A stretch of 64,000 nt of DNA from JBASEY01 sp964404285 (GTDB taxonomy: Bacteria > CSSED10-310). The stretch spans positions 11,590-75,589 of the forward strand of contig CAYOJK010000012.1 in the NCBI GenBank assembly GCA_964404285.1. Direction: 5' to 3'. Under the pieces are notes generated by a model. It saw only the letters and a list, made by a program, of their open reading frames with translations. It made no database searches and was not told where the DNA came from. Below, piece by piece: positions 18,563 to 27,398 of this stretch (its first letter is position 1; the number at the start of each line of letters is the position of its first letter). The translations under genes were made by a program, and so were the position numbers.

Positions 18563-19463
18563 GCCAATCCTCCCGGAAAAATTCGAAGTAGAGACGAGAC
18601 GGCGATATTTTCCATGTTTGAGCCGGACCGGAGATAAAGCGTGCGGCAGGAATGTGATCAAGTTGCTTGCCTGGAACCCAATTATGAGCTGCAGTTTCAA
18701 GCTGTTCGACAATACGCAGGTTGGGCATGATGTTTCTGATCAAGGCACATTCATGTAAGGCCGCTGCAGGATTATTGTCGATAATCAACGCCAATTCACC
18801 CTGTCTCAATCGACAGAACACATCGGTCGGATCTTCCTGTAAGCCCCTGCGATAATAATCAGCGGCTAAAGACATGTGATCGATATATCGCCAAGCATCA
18901 CCGATATCGGCATATACCGGCCCAAGTTGACCCCCCAAGTCCAACGCACGCCTATAAAGAGAATAAGCGCCGATCAGATTCCCTTCCAGCAAACAACTGT
19001 GCCCCATCACGATAAACGCATCATGCCGCTCCGGTATCGACTGAAAAGCCAATGCCCAATCTTGATAAGCCTGATCGTATTTCCCGATTTTATGGTAACA
19101 AATGCCTCTGTATATCAAAGCAAAATAATCATGATCACTTTTGCCCGCCACATCCTCAGTTGTCATTAAGCAGTTGAACCAATCTATAGCCTGATCAAAA
19201 TCACCGCTCAACAACATACTCATTCCAGCGCTACGAAAAAGATCGTTACGCCAGGAATCTATCCCTTTTTTAGCATCCCATTTTGCCATTTCAACCGCTG
19301 CCTGCCGGTAATTCCGCTGCATTTCATGATAGGTTACCAGCAGAACGGAACGGGCATGACCAAACGGCGAGACGACTCGGTGAAAAAATAATACAGCCAA
19401 CACCATGATGATCCAGGGCGCCGTTATACCCACGTAAGGCTGTTTCCAGAAAGGCCGTTTCAT
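18552..19463 (-). CDS. Membrane-anchored TPR protein
   Basis: 303 residues. A single membrane segment at about 12-30 anchors the protein, and the rest is a run of TPR helices (for example GDFDQAIDWFNCLM, IGKYDQAYQDWALAF, GNLIGAYSLYRRALDL, MSLAADYYRRGLQEDP). No catalytic motif is seen. It overlaps both neighbours (ATGA with the upstream gene, 11 bases with the downstream one), so the three are almost certainly translated together. It may organise the glycan-handling membrane proteins on either side. Confidence 0.75.
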   Translation of the reverse strand: MKRPFWKQPYVGITAPWIIMVLAVLFFHRVVSPFGHARSVLLVTYHEMQRNYRQAAVEMAKWDAKKGIDSWRNDLFRSAGMSMLLSGDFDQAIDWFNCLMTTEDVAGKSDHDYFALIYRGICYHKIGKYDQAYQDWALAFQSIPERHDAFIVMGHSCLLEGNLIGAYSLYRRALDLGGQLGPVYADIGDAWRYIDHMSLAADYYRRGLQEDPTDVFCRLRQGELALIIDNNPAAALHECALIRNIMPNLRIVEQLETAAHNWVPGKQLDHIPAARFISGPAQTWKISPSRLYFEFFREDWHGW

Positions 19464-20155
19464 GACACGTCCCGCTTTTGGTTAACCACTAAAAAATATA
19501 AACCTATCGCTAATGAAACAGCCCATAAAACAACAGATAATACCTGCCATATACCAGGCGTTTGAATGCCGGATAACCAACGCGATTTAATCATGCGGAA
19601 AATATCCAAACCCCGAACAGGTGAAAGGATTTTAAAAAAAATATCCCCCTGTTGCCGATTCCCATTCATGTTGAAATCACCGTCTGGATACAGGTCTTTT
19701 GAATGATGCCATAATGTAAACGCATTGCTTGTCGGGATATCTGTTCCAATGAACGCCAACACGCCGCGGGTTCCGGAATCATATTGAACCGCAGGAAAAT
19801 AAAACATCTGTGGCTTAGAGTCTTCCAAATCGTCGATATCGACCTTGATCCGCCGCCCCGAAAATTGGCGGTTATCAGATTCAAAATCGCTTTCCGCACC
19901 TATCCATACCGTCACCGTCCCCTGACTGCGACGTCCATACGTGCCAGGGCGAAAAGCAATACCCGTCACAGGTCTGTCCGGAAAAAAGAAGGTTTGTGTC
20001 CAGATATCATCTTGACCTAGTGGCAACACAGGTGAATCGAATTTTGATTGGAACACAACAGGAACCGGCAAACCGAAAAGAAAAAGAGCCATCAATGGCA
20101 CAGCCGTAATAATCCCGGCAAGAAAACCAGAGACGAGCATATATCGACGTACCAT
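19460..20155 (-). CDS. Membrane protein of unknown function
   Basis: 231 residues from the ATG at 20155 (preceded by GGAGACC). There is one hydrophobic segment at each end (about 5-28 and 204-226) and a soluble middle of beta character. The middle contains VTGIAFRPGTYGRRSQGTV and later FRMIKSRWLSGIQTPG, so a periplasmic beta-sandwich held by two helices is likely. Similar modules occur as extra domains in GT-C or DUF2142 type glycosyltransferases. No function can be assigned. It is the first gene of the operon with the TPR and DUF2142-like genes. Confidence 0.65.
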   Translation of the reverse strand: MVRRYMLVSGFLAGIITAVPLMALFLFGLPVPVVFQSKFDSPVLPLGQDDIWTQTFFFPDRPVTGIAFRPGTYGRRSQGTVTVWIGAESDFESDNRQFSGRRIKVDIDDLEDSKPQMFYFPAVQYDSGTRGVLAFIGTDIPTSNAFTLWHHSKDLYPDGDFNMNGNRQQGDIFFKILSPVRGLDIFRMIKSRWLSGIQTPGIWQVLSVVLWAVSLAIGLYFLVVNQKRDVS

Positions 20156-20305
20156 CAAAAGGTCTCCACAAACACGCCTTACCATAAGGCGTAAAAAGAA
20201 ACAGGTTTATTCTAGCGGTAAAATACCGGTTGTAAAAGGGTATGAACCGGAACCAACTCATTGCTCATGGCCTATAACGAATTGTTCCGTGATTACAAAC
20301 AAGTA

Positions 20306-20339
20306 ATTACCCTTTTTAATTATACGTGATATGGGTAAT
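20306..20339. promoter_or_regulatory. Inverted repeat in divergent promoter region
   Basis: ATTACCC at 20306-20312 and GGGTAAT at 20333-20339 are perfect complements separated by 20 AT-rich bases. They lie between the divergent membrane-protein operon and the methyltransferase-glycosyltransferase gene. An operator controlling both is possible. Confidence 0.3.
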
Positions 20340-20430
20340 CTATCGGGGAAAGCGAGAGCATTCGGTTTGCGAAAGCCGAGTGAGCGTTTTGTTCGTATTG
20401 GTGCGGACAGATTGTCGGGAGTATAGTGAT

Positions 20431-23403
20431 ATGAAAGGGTTGACATTTGATCAGGTTGAAAGATATCGAGGAGCAGCCTTGGTCTTGGAAATGCTTCGAG
20501 AATTCGCTCCAGAACCCAATATTTTAGATATTGGAGGCTATTTTGAAACACTCACAGGCAACCCCTTGTTACCCTGTCATCAGATTCTTAAAAATTGTAA
20601 ATGCTCCGTTGTCGACACGGTCGCCGCCGACTTGCCAGGATACCAGTCTATTTCTCCTGACCAACCGCTCCCCTTTGACGATAACGCGTTTGACTTGACG
20701 ATATGCATGGATGTTTTTGAGCACATTCACCCGACCAGACGCATGATATTTTTAGATGATGCCTTACGAGTGACATCGAATGTTCTTTTGCTTGGAGCCC
20801 CTTTTTACCATGAGCATCGAGTTGTTGCCGATCGCTGGCTTGCACATTATCACAACCTTTTGTTAAACAAAGCCAATCCTATGTTGCAGGAGCATCTAGA
20901 AAACGGCTTGCCTGAAACAGAGCCTTTTCTGTCGATGTTGAAAAAGCGTGGTCTTCACTATACCTCTTTTATGAACAGTGATTTAGGCAAATGGCGACTT
21001 GTCATGGCCGTAAAACATCTGTTGCAGTTAAGCAGCGGACCCGATGCCGTCATGACTTTTGAATATGAACTGTTACCTTTGGCGGAACCCGTTTGCACAT
21101 CAGCGCCGGGTTATCGGGACATGTACGTCATATTCAAAAATCCCGATTGGTTCACAGATACTTTTACTCAGAGCCTGACTTCAATAAAGAACGAAACCAG
21201 TCAAAAAAAACATGATTCCGTCAGAGAACTTAACACTGTTGTCAGTCAATATCTGGAATATGCCGGTAAAACCATTACAGAATTTCGCCAAACGCAATAT
21301 GATCTTTCCTTTTCTATCACTCAATTACAGCGCACCATCCGTTTACTTCAAATCGATCTGGATCGCCTCCATATTCAAGCAAGAGAACAGGATCTGTCCA
21401 CCCGTATAAAAGATGCCTGTATACAGGAGAAAGATGCTTATATAAACGACTTGATTGAACAAATCGAGCGACAGAGTCAAGAAACGAAATACCATGTTCA
21501 AGAGTATGAAAAAGGGCTTGATAGTTTAAAACATTCAGCGTCGTTTCGAACAGGACATGCTATTCTGTCTCCGTTTAGAGTTGCCGCAAATCTTTTCCGA
21601 AAAACACCGCCTTCACCATCTGAAACACAAACAATACAATCTTCGGAATCTCTTCAAAAAACCAAATTAGAGCCATCTGTTGAGAGCATTGAATCTGAAC
21701 AATGGGATTCACGTGTCAAGCTTCTTGATAATAAGCATCTTTTCTCGATTCTTGTACCGGTTTATGCCACCGAGGAAAAAATATTGCGAGCAACACTGGA
21801 GTCGGTTCTGGCACAACGGTATCCCTTCTGGGAACTATGTATCGTGGATGACGCTTCACCTAACGAAGAGCCGCGCCGAATCGTTCAAGAATATGCTCGG
21901 AAAGATCCGGAGCGTATACGCTTTTTGTTCAGCGAAACAAACGGAGGTATCGCTGTTGCGACCAATCAAGCGGCGAAAATGGCCAAGGGCGAGTTCATTT
22001 GCCTTTTGGACCATGATGATTTACTTGATCCTGAAGCTTTAATGGAAGTTGCTCTTGAACTTCAGGTCAAGCCGGACACGGACTACTTCTATTCTGATGA
22101 AGATAAAGTGAACATGGCGGGAGATGAATTCAGTCAGCCTTTTTATAAACCTGACTTTGATCCGGACCTTCTTTTATGCAACAACTACCTGAACCACTTT
22201 TCCGTGATTCGAAGGTCGCTTTTCGAATGTGTCGGGGGATTTCGTGAAGGCTTCGACGGAAGCCAGGATTATGATTTGTATCTTCGTGTCACCGAAAAAG
22301 CTCGTCGTATCGTCCATATTCCCAAAATTTTATATCACTGGCGCATGATTCCCAATTCAACGGCAGTCGATCCCGAAGCAAAAGGTGGTTTATATCGAGA
22401 AAGCTCCGTCAAGGCTCTTCAAGCCGCTATTGAAAGACGTGGTTTAAAAGCACAGGTTGAAAAAGGGCTGTCACCCGGTTCATATCGAGTTCGCTACGAT
22501 GTCGGTGATCATCCCAAAGTCTGTATAATCATTCCCACACGAAATGCTGTCGATCTTTTGGATACGTGTATTACATCTATCGAAAAACACACTATTTATC
22601 CTAATTATGAAATTTTGGTTGTCGATAACAATAGTGACGATATCCTATTGCACACTTTTCTGGATACAATGCAAACCAAAAACAAGCGGTTTCGATCGGT
22701 TAAGCGCCCTGGACGATTCAATTTTTCATCCATCAACAACTATGCAGTTCAACACACGGATGCCGACGTTTATCTTTTTTTAAACAATGATATTGAAGTC
22801 ACTGAAAGTGGTTGGTTGACAGCAATGATGGAACATGGTCAACGCGAAGAAGTCGGTGTTGTCGGCGCCAAATTGCTCTATCCGAATGGATTGATCCAGC
22901 ATGCTGGAGTCATATTGGGTATGGGCGGAATTGCCGGGCATCCGTTCAAAGGTATGCCTGAAAATAATGGAGTTTACTTTGGCCATTCCAATATGATCAA
23001 AAACTATAGCGCTGTAACGGCTGCCTGTTTGCTGATAAGGAAAACTGTTTTTGAAGAAGCAGGGGGATTTAACGAAGAGCTTGCTGTTTCATTTGGCGAT
23101 ATTGATTTGTGTATGGAAGTTCGACGGCGAGGTTATCGGATACTTTACACGCCTTATGCTAGGTTGATTCATCATGAGAGCCTCAGTAGATTGGATGACA
23201 ACGATCCCGTTCGCAGACCACGTTTCAATGCGGAAATTACCTATATGCAAACCAAATGGGGCAATACCCTGTATGAAGATCCCTATCTCAACCCCAACCT
23301 GTCAATTTTGGAATATGACATGCGTCTGAGATCAGAGGAAGAAAACAGCGCTTTGGAAAAATTCCGCAAGGCATTCAGCGGGTTCATTCCTGCTATGGAA
23401 TAA
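20431..23403 (+). CDS. Methyltransferase fused to two GT2 glycosyltransferase domains
   Basis: 990 residues from the ATG at 20431; the frame is open 35 codons upstream but that part looks non-coding. Residues 1 to about 250 form a SAM methyltransferase (NILDIGGYFETLTG, then FDLTICMDVFEHIHP). A coiled-coil stretch follows at about 265-380. The first GT-A domain starts near 437 (FSILVPVYATEEKI, metal site in LLDHDDLLDP). The second starts near 695 (VCIIIPTRNAVDLLD, with FLNNDIEV). Such multidomain enzymes build and cap rhamnan-like or O-antigen chains at the cytoplasmic membrane, where methylation can stop growth. The sugar and the acceptor are not deducible. Confidence 0.88.
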   Translation: MKGLTFDQVERYRGAALVLEMLREFAPEPNILDIGGYFETLTGNPLLPCHQILKNCKCSVVDTVAADLPGYQSISPDQPLPFDDNAFDLTICMDVFEHIHPTRRMIFLDDALRVTSNVLLLGAPFYHEHRVVADRWLAHYHNLLLNKANPMLQEHLENGLPETEPFLSMLKKRGLHYTSFMNSDLGKWRLVMAVKHLLQLSSGPDAVMTFEYELLPLAEPVCTSAPGYRDMYVIFKNPDWFTDTFTQSLTSIKNETSQKKHDSVRELNTVVSQYLEYAGKTITEFRQTQYDLSFSITQLQRTIRLLQIDLDRLHIQAREQDLSTRIKDACIQEKDAYINDLIEQIERQSQETKYHVQEYEKGLDSLKHSASFRTGHAILSPFRVAANLFRKTPPSPSETQTIQSSESLQKTKLEPSVESIESEQWDSRVKLLDNKHLFSILVPVYATEEKILRATLESVLAQRYPFWELCIVDDASPNEEPRRIVQEYARKDPERIRFLFSETNGGIAVATNQAAKMAKGEFICLLDHDDLLDPEALMEVALELQVKPDTDYFYSDEDKVNMAGDEFSQPFYKPDFDPDLLLCNNYLNHFSVIRRSLFECVGGFREGFDGSQDYDLYLRVTEKARRIVHIPKILYHWRMIPNSTAVDPEAKGGLYRESSVKALQAAIERRGLKAQVEKGLSPGSYRVRYDVGDHPKVCIIIPTRNAVDLLDTCITSIEKHTIYPNYEILVVDNNSDDILLHTFLDTMQTKNKRFRSVKRPGRFNFSSINNYAVQHTDADVYLFLNNDIEVTESGWLTAMMEHGQREEVGVVGAKLLYPNGLIQHAGVILGMGGIAGHPFKGMPENNGVYFGHSNMIKNYSAVTAACLLIRKTVFEEAGGFNEELAVSFGDIDLCMEVRRRGYRILYTPYARLIHHESLSRLDDNDPVRRPRFNAEITYMQTKWGNTLYEDPYLNPNLSILEYDMRLRSEEENSALEKFRKAFSGFIPAME

Positions 23404-23664
23404 TTAATCCCAAAGTATTTCCTGCCCTGTGCGTCGATCAGGAAGGCGTTGGCCGGCGTCGGGAAAAAATATGATTCCACTCATAATAGCCCCCATAAGA
23501 TCAGAATAATTCGTTCGGCATCATTTGATTGGAACACAAAAGACGATCTGATATCAAACTGTTTATATCTCTTTCGCTCATCTTGAAACTTTGTCGATCT
23601 GTGAAATTATTAACTGATGTATAGTGAGTCGTTTGATTTAGGAGCTTAGGTTTTATAAACTCAA

Positions 23665-25425
23665 ATGCCAGTGGAGATGGCGCCTAGTATGAGAAAACAA
23701 GAAAAAACCGCAATAATCGTCGCTTTCGTCGATTTGTTATCTATTATCGTCAAGTTTTTCCTGGCAGCGTTAACCGGCAGTTTATCCATTATGGCCGATG
23801 CATGGCATTCATTCGGTGATTTGATCACGACTATCATGGTGTTTATCGCTCTGGTTTTAGATCGAAAAGAAAAAATCAAAGATGTTGACGCTGCTGACAA
23901 ACAGGCTCGGTTTATTCGGCGGTCTTCTTGGGAACCTCGTGCGTGTGTGATAATCGGGATCGCTTTGATAGCTGTCGCAGCAAGAGTATTTAAAGAAATC
24001 TTCCTTGGAGGCACACCGGAAATCATTCGATACCCGGTTATTGCTGCTGCGATTGTGTTGCTCTTGATGCTGTTCAGTTATATTCGGTTTCGATTTGAAG
24101 AGAGTGTCGGCAAAGAAACTGATTCTCCAGCTCTTGTCGCAGACGCTTACCATTCAAAAGTCGATATTTACTCGTTGACATTGGCGCTGATTTCGCTTTT
24201 GAGTGAACACTTGGAAATTCGCATCGATCGCTGGATGGCCGGTATCATTGCTCTGATGATTTTAGCGATCGCCTTGAAAACGCTTTATAACGCTTTTTCC
24301 ATCATGCTGACTCAAAGCAATCAGGTCATACCGAAAGAACGAACCGTTGAGGACAAAGCAATTATATTCACGGTTGGTTATATCCATACTAAAAAGGATC
24401 ACCTGATGTCCCGTTTAATAAACCGGTTTAACCTGAAAAATCCTGAAAAAACACGGCAACTTAGATCACGTTTTATTTCGGCAGGATTGGCTCTGGCCGT
24501 TATTGTCTGGATTTTATCCGGTTTTTATATCGTCTCGTACAGTGAACAGGCGATTATTGAGCGATTGGGCAAACCCATCGACATCCTGAATCCTGTCGGT
24601 CCTGGGTTACATTACGATTGGCCTAGGCCTATCAGCCGTATCAATCGTGTTGATACGGATTCTGTTCGTTGGATGCGTTTGGGATATGTGACCAAGGAGA
24701 GAACGGATATTATTCTATGGACCAAAGCACACTATTTAAAGGAATACTCCGTTTTGACCGGGGACGGCGCGATTGTTGAGTTGGCAGCTAATCTCCACTA
24801 TCGGGTTGTCGATGCGGGTGCGTATCTTTATTCGGCCATTGAACCGGAAAGCCAACTTGAATTGATGTCGTATGAGACCTTATGCCGGTTGGCCGCTCAA
24901 CATTCCCTTTTCGATATTTTGGCCTACGGTCGTAAAAAATTTGAACAGACAGTGACAGAATCAATTCAGTCTCTGGCAGATGCAGCTAATTTGGGAATTG
25001 AGGTTGTGCAAATTTGTTTTCTGGATGTGCACCCACCAATGGAAGTAGCGCCGGCTTTTGAGGATGTCGTGAGCGCTCAAGAGGACTTGGAAACCTACAT
25101 TGAGCAGGCCAGAGGTTATTATAAAGAGACTCTTCCATTGACGACTGGTGAAGCTGCATCCATGATAGTTCAGGCAGAAAGTTATCGGAAAGAAATCGTT
25201 GAAAAAGCTGGCGGACAGGCTGACGCATTCCTTTCTGTCACCAATGCCTTCAAGCGCCACAAATCAATAAACAGATACCGAGTAAGGTTTGATGCCCTTG
25301 ATTTTTGGTTATCAGGAAAACCTTTATGGCTGATTGACAGTCGTGTATCGAAACGGCCATTGGATCTGTTTATCTCCCAATCAAACCCAAACACGGTTTC
25401 AGGGGTAATGGTTAACGATGAGTAA
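23665..25425 (+). CDS. Cation diffusion facilitator domain fused to an SPFH (HflK-like) domain
   Basis: 586 residues. The first 230 form a CDF-type transporter core of six membrane helices. Both metal sites look intact: HxxxD in ADAWHSFGD (about 44-52) and a second HxxxD in ADAYHSKVD (about 158-166). The usual cytoplasmic CDF domain is missing. Instead a new membrane segment (about 273-292) leads into an SPFH/band-7 domain (SEQAIIERLGKPIDILNPV, then GPGLHYDWPRP) and a coiled C-terminal part with VQAESYRKEIVEKAGGQADAF, as in HflK. CDF proteins export Zn, Fe or Mn; SPFH proteins form membrane rings around FtsH. The start is uncertain: ATG codons at 23665, 23677 and 23689 are close together. The HflC gene overlaps its end by eight bases. 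Confidence 0.85.
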   Translation: MPVEMAPSMRKQEKTAIIVAFVDLLSIIVKFFLAALTGSLSIMADAWHSFGDLITTIMVFIALVLDRKEKIKDVDAADKQARFIRRSSWEPRACVIIGIALIAVAARVFKEIFLGGTPEIIRYPVIAAAIVLLLMLFSYIRFRFEESVGKETDSPALVADAYHSKVDIYSLTLALISLLSEHLEIRIDRWMAGIIALMILAIALKTLYNAFSIMLTQSNQVIPKERTVEDKAIIFTVGYIHTKKDHLMSRLINRFNLKNPEKTRQLRSRFISAGLALAVIVWILSGFYIVSYSEQAIIERLGKPIDILNPVGPGLHYDWPRPISRINRVDTDSVRWMRLGYVTKERTDIILWTKAHYLKEYSVLTGDGAIVELAANLHYRVVDAGAYLYSAIEPESQLELMSYETLCRLAAQHSLFDILAYGRKKFEQTVTESIQSLADAANLGIEVVQICFLDVHPPMEVAPAFEDVVSAQEDLETYIEQARGYYKETLPLTTGEAASMIVQAESYRKEIVEKAGGQADAFLSVTNAFKRHKSINRYRVRFDALDFWLSGKPLWLIDSRVSKRPLDLFISQSNPNTVSGVMVNDE

Positions 25426-26314
25426 AACAATGAATACCAAAACTATAATTGTTCCCGTGATCATCCTCGGGATATTGATTGTGCTCTTGGCCTTGAGTCT
25501 TTATACGGTTTCAACGGATGAGTATGCCGTTATCACACACTTTGGGAAACCGGGAAAAATCCATAAGCAGCCCGGGCTCTATATCAAATGGCCGGCGCCG
25601 ATATCTGTGGCAAACCGAATAGACAAAAAACTCCAGGCTTATGAAACACCATTGATCGAATACCTCACCGGTGACAAGAAAAACCTGTTAATCCAAGCCT
25701 ATATTTTATGGCGAGTGAACGATCCATTGGTTTTCTTTCAAGCAATTCACAACACGGAATCCGCACGACAAAAACTCGACGATGTTGTCTGCTCATTAGT
25801 CGCATCGACTTTCGGTGAATATCGAATGGATCAGATCATTTCGACAGAGATCGAAAACATACAAACAAGCAATATTGTCGACAAAATCATTGCCGACTCC
25901 CAAAAAAGAATCAATTCCTATGGGATCACCATTGAAAAAGTCGGTTTTTCCCGGATTGCGCTTCCTGACGACAATGCCAGAAGTGTTTACCGACGGATGA
26001 TAGCTGAGCGATCGGCTATCGCTAACGAATATCGCGCACAAGGGAGACAGCGAGCCACGGAAATACGAGCGGAAGCGGATAGGGAGCGAAGTGATATTTT
26101 GGCTGTAGCGTACCGTGATGCGGAAATTATTCGTGGTCAAGCGGATGCTGAGGCTGCGGAAATATATGGAAAAGCCTATTCACAAAACCCGGAATTTTTC
26201 GCATTCATCAGGACTTTAGAAACTGAGAAAAAGATCATGGGGGAAAAAACTACCGTGATTCTTTCCATGGACTCGGAATTGTTTGAACCCCTTCATCAGA
26301 AACAGACACGATAA
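25418..26314 (+). CDS. hflC: HflC-like SPFH protein
   Basis: 298 residues: an N-terminal membrane anchor (about 9-29), then the SPFH domain starting STDEYAVITHFGKPGKI and QPGLYIKWPAP. The helical stretch RAQGRQRATEIRAEADRERSDILA matches HflC closely. In E. coli HflC pairs with HflK to surround and restrain the FtsH protease. Here it sits between two HflK-type proteins, with coding overlap on the upstream side. No ftsH is in the window. Confidence 0.88.
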   Translation: MSKTMNTKTIIVPVIILGILIVLLALSLYTVSTDEYAVITHFGKPGKIHKQPGLYIKWPAPISVANRIDKKLQAYETPLIEYLTGDKKNLLIQAYILWRVNDPLVFFQAIHNTESARQKLDDVVCSLVASTFGEYRMDQIISTEIENIQTSNIVDKIIADSQKRINSYGITIEKVGFSRIALPDDNARSVYRRMIAERSAIANEYRAQGRQRATEIRAEADRERSDILAVAYRDAEIIRGQADAEAAEIYGKAYSQNPEFFAFIRTLETEKKIMGEKTTVILSMDSELFEPLHQKQTR

Positions 26315-26318
26315 AGAA

Positions 26319-27344
26319 ATGAATAACAGCCACTCTCCACAACCTACACCTTTAAACAGTGATTTTGATCATCAATTGTCAATGATGAAAAAAATTCTGT
26401 CACGCTCCTACGGCATCGCTCTGATATTGCTGGGATTACTCTATGTATCAACCTGTGTGCGCCAAGTTAAAGTTCAGGAAACCGGTATCGTCTTACGATT
26501 TGGAAAAATTGTTCGACACCATGTCGATCCAGGTATCTGTATTAAAATGCCGTGGCCTATTGATAAGTTGATAACAGTAAAAACCCGCTCAGTCGAAACC
26601 ATCCAAGCCGGATTTGGCGCTGATCCACAAAAAGTTGATGATTTTGAGCGTATGTATGGCCCTATTGAGCAGATGGCGCAAGGAACCCTGTCCATACCCT
26701 ATATTGTCACCGGCGATAAAAACATTTTACACTTGCTTGTTCTGGTCAATTTCATGATCAAGGATCCCGTCACCTATTTGTTCGATGTCGGGCAACCTTC
26801 AAAAATTCTGGAATTACTTGTTCAGAACGTCATTCTTGACAGCGTATCCGGCATGGAAGTCGATCAGTTGTTAGTCTCCGGAAGAATCGAACTGCGTGAC
26901 CTTGTCGCAGACCGACTGGCAGACCTTATGAAACAGCATCGCCTTGGGTTGGATATTTTGTCGGTCGAAATACGCAATGTCAGGCCGCCTCGATCGACTA
27001 TTCATGCGTTTAACGACGTTATAAACGCGCAGGAAGAGAGCCGTGAAATCGTGCATCAAGCAGAAGCTTATGCGATGAGCATCATGCCTGAAGCACACGC
27101 AGATGCTTTAAAAATGACGACAGATGCCGAAGCTTATAAAAACCGGGTTCTTGAAACCGCTCGAGGAGAAGCCGGTCGTTTTGAGCTTCTTGCCGCTGAA
27201 TATCGAAATTATCCGGAGGTCACACGAGAAAGACTTCGACAAGATGTGCTTGCAGAGGTCTATCCAACTATCACAAAATATGTCTTAGGCTCCGACAGCA
27301 GTGGAGATCTTCCAGCAAATTTACGTTTTTTATCTGCACCCTGA
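26319..27344 (+). CDS. hflK: HflK-like SPFH protein
   Basis: 341 residues from the ATG at 26319; a TTG at 26283 would overlap the hflC-like gene. A membrane segment at about 30-48 precedes VKVQETGIVLRFGKIVRHHVDPGI in the SPFH domain. The region RNVRPPRSTIHAFNDVINAQEE and the helical tail with ETARGEAGRF are HflK hallmarks. Unlike E. coli HflK it lacks the Gly-rich N-terminal tail. It closes the three-gene SPFH operon, whose first gene also carries an HflK-type domain fused to a CDF transporter. Confidence 0.85.
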   Translation: MNNSHSPQPTPLNSDFDHQLSMMKKILSRSYGIALILLGLLYVSTCVRQVKVQETGIVLRFGKIVRHHVDPGICIKMPWPIDKLITVKTRSVETIQAGFGADPQKVDDFERMYGPIEQMAQGTLSIPYIVTGDKNILHLLVLVNFMIKDPVTYLFDVGQPSKILELLVQNVILDSVSGMEVDQLLVSGRIELRDLVADRLADLMKQHRLGLDILSVEIRNVRPPRSTIHAFNDVINAQEESREIVHQAEAYAMSIMPEAHADALKMTTDAEAYKNRVLETARGEAGRFELLAAEYRNYPEVTRERLRQDVLAEVYPTITKYVLGSDSSGDLPANLRFLSAP

Positions 27345-27398
27345 ATTGGTTTTTTTCTCAACTGACCAGCCCCTGACAAATCAGAGTCATAAATTTAA

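Noticed and set aside
23283..23480. Minus-strand ORF of 65 codons with a GC-rich part (about 23420-23470) after the glycosyltransferase gene
   Set aside because: It overlaps the end of a solid gene on the other strand, has no ribosome site and no recognisable domain; the GC-rich patch may be a leftover of another sequence, but nothing more can be said.
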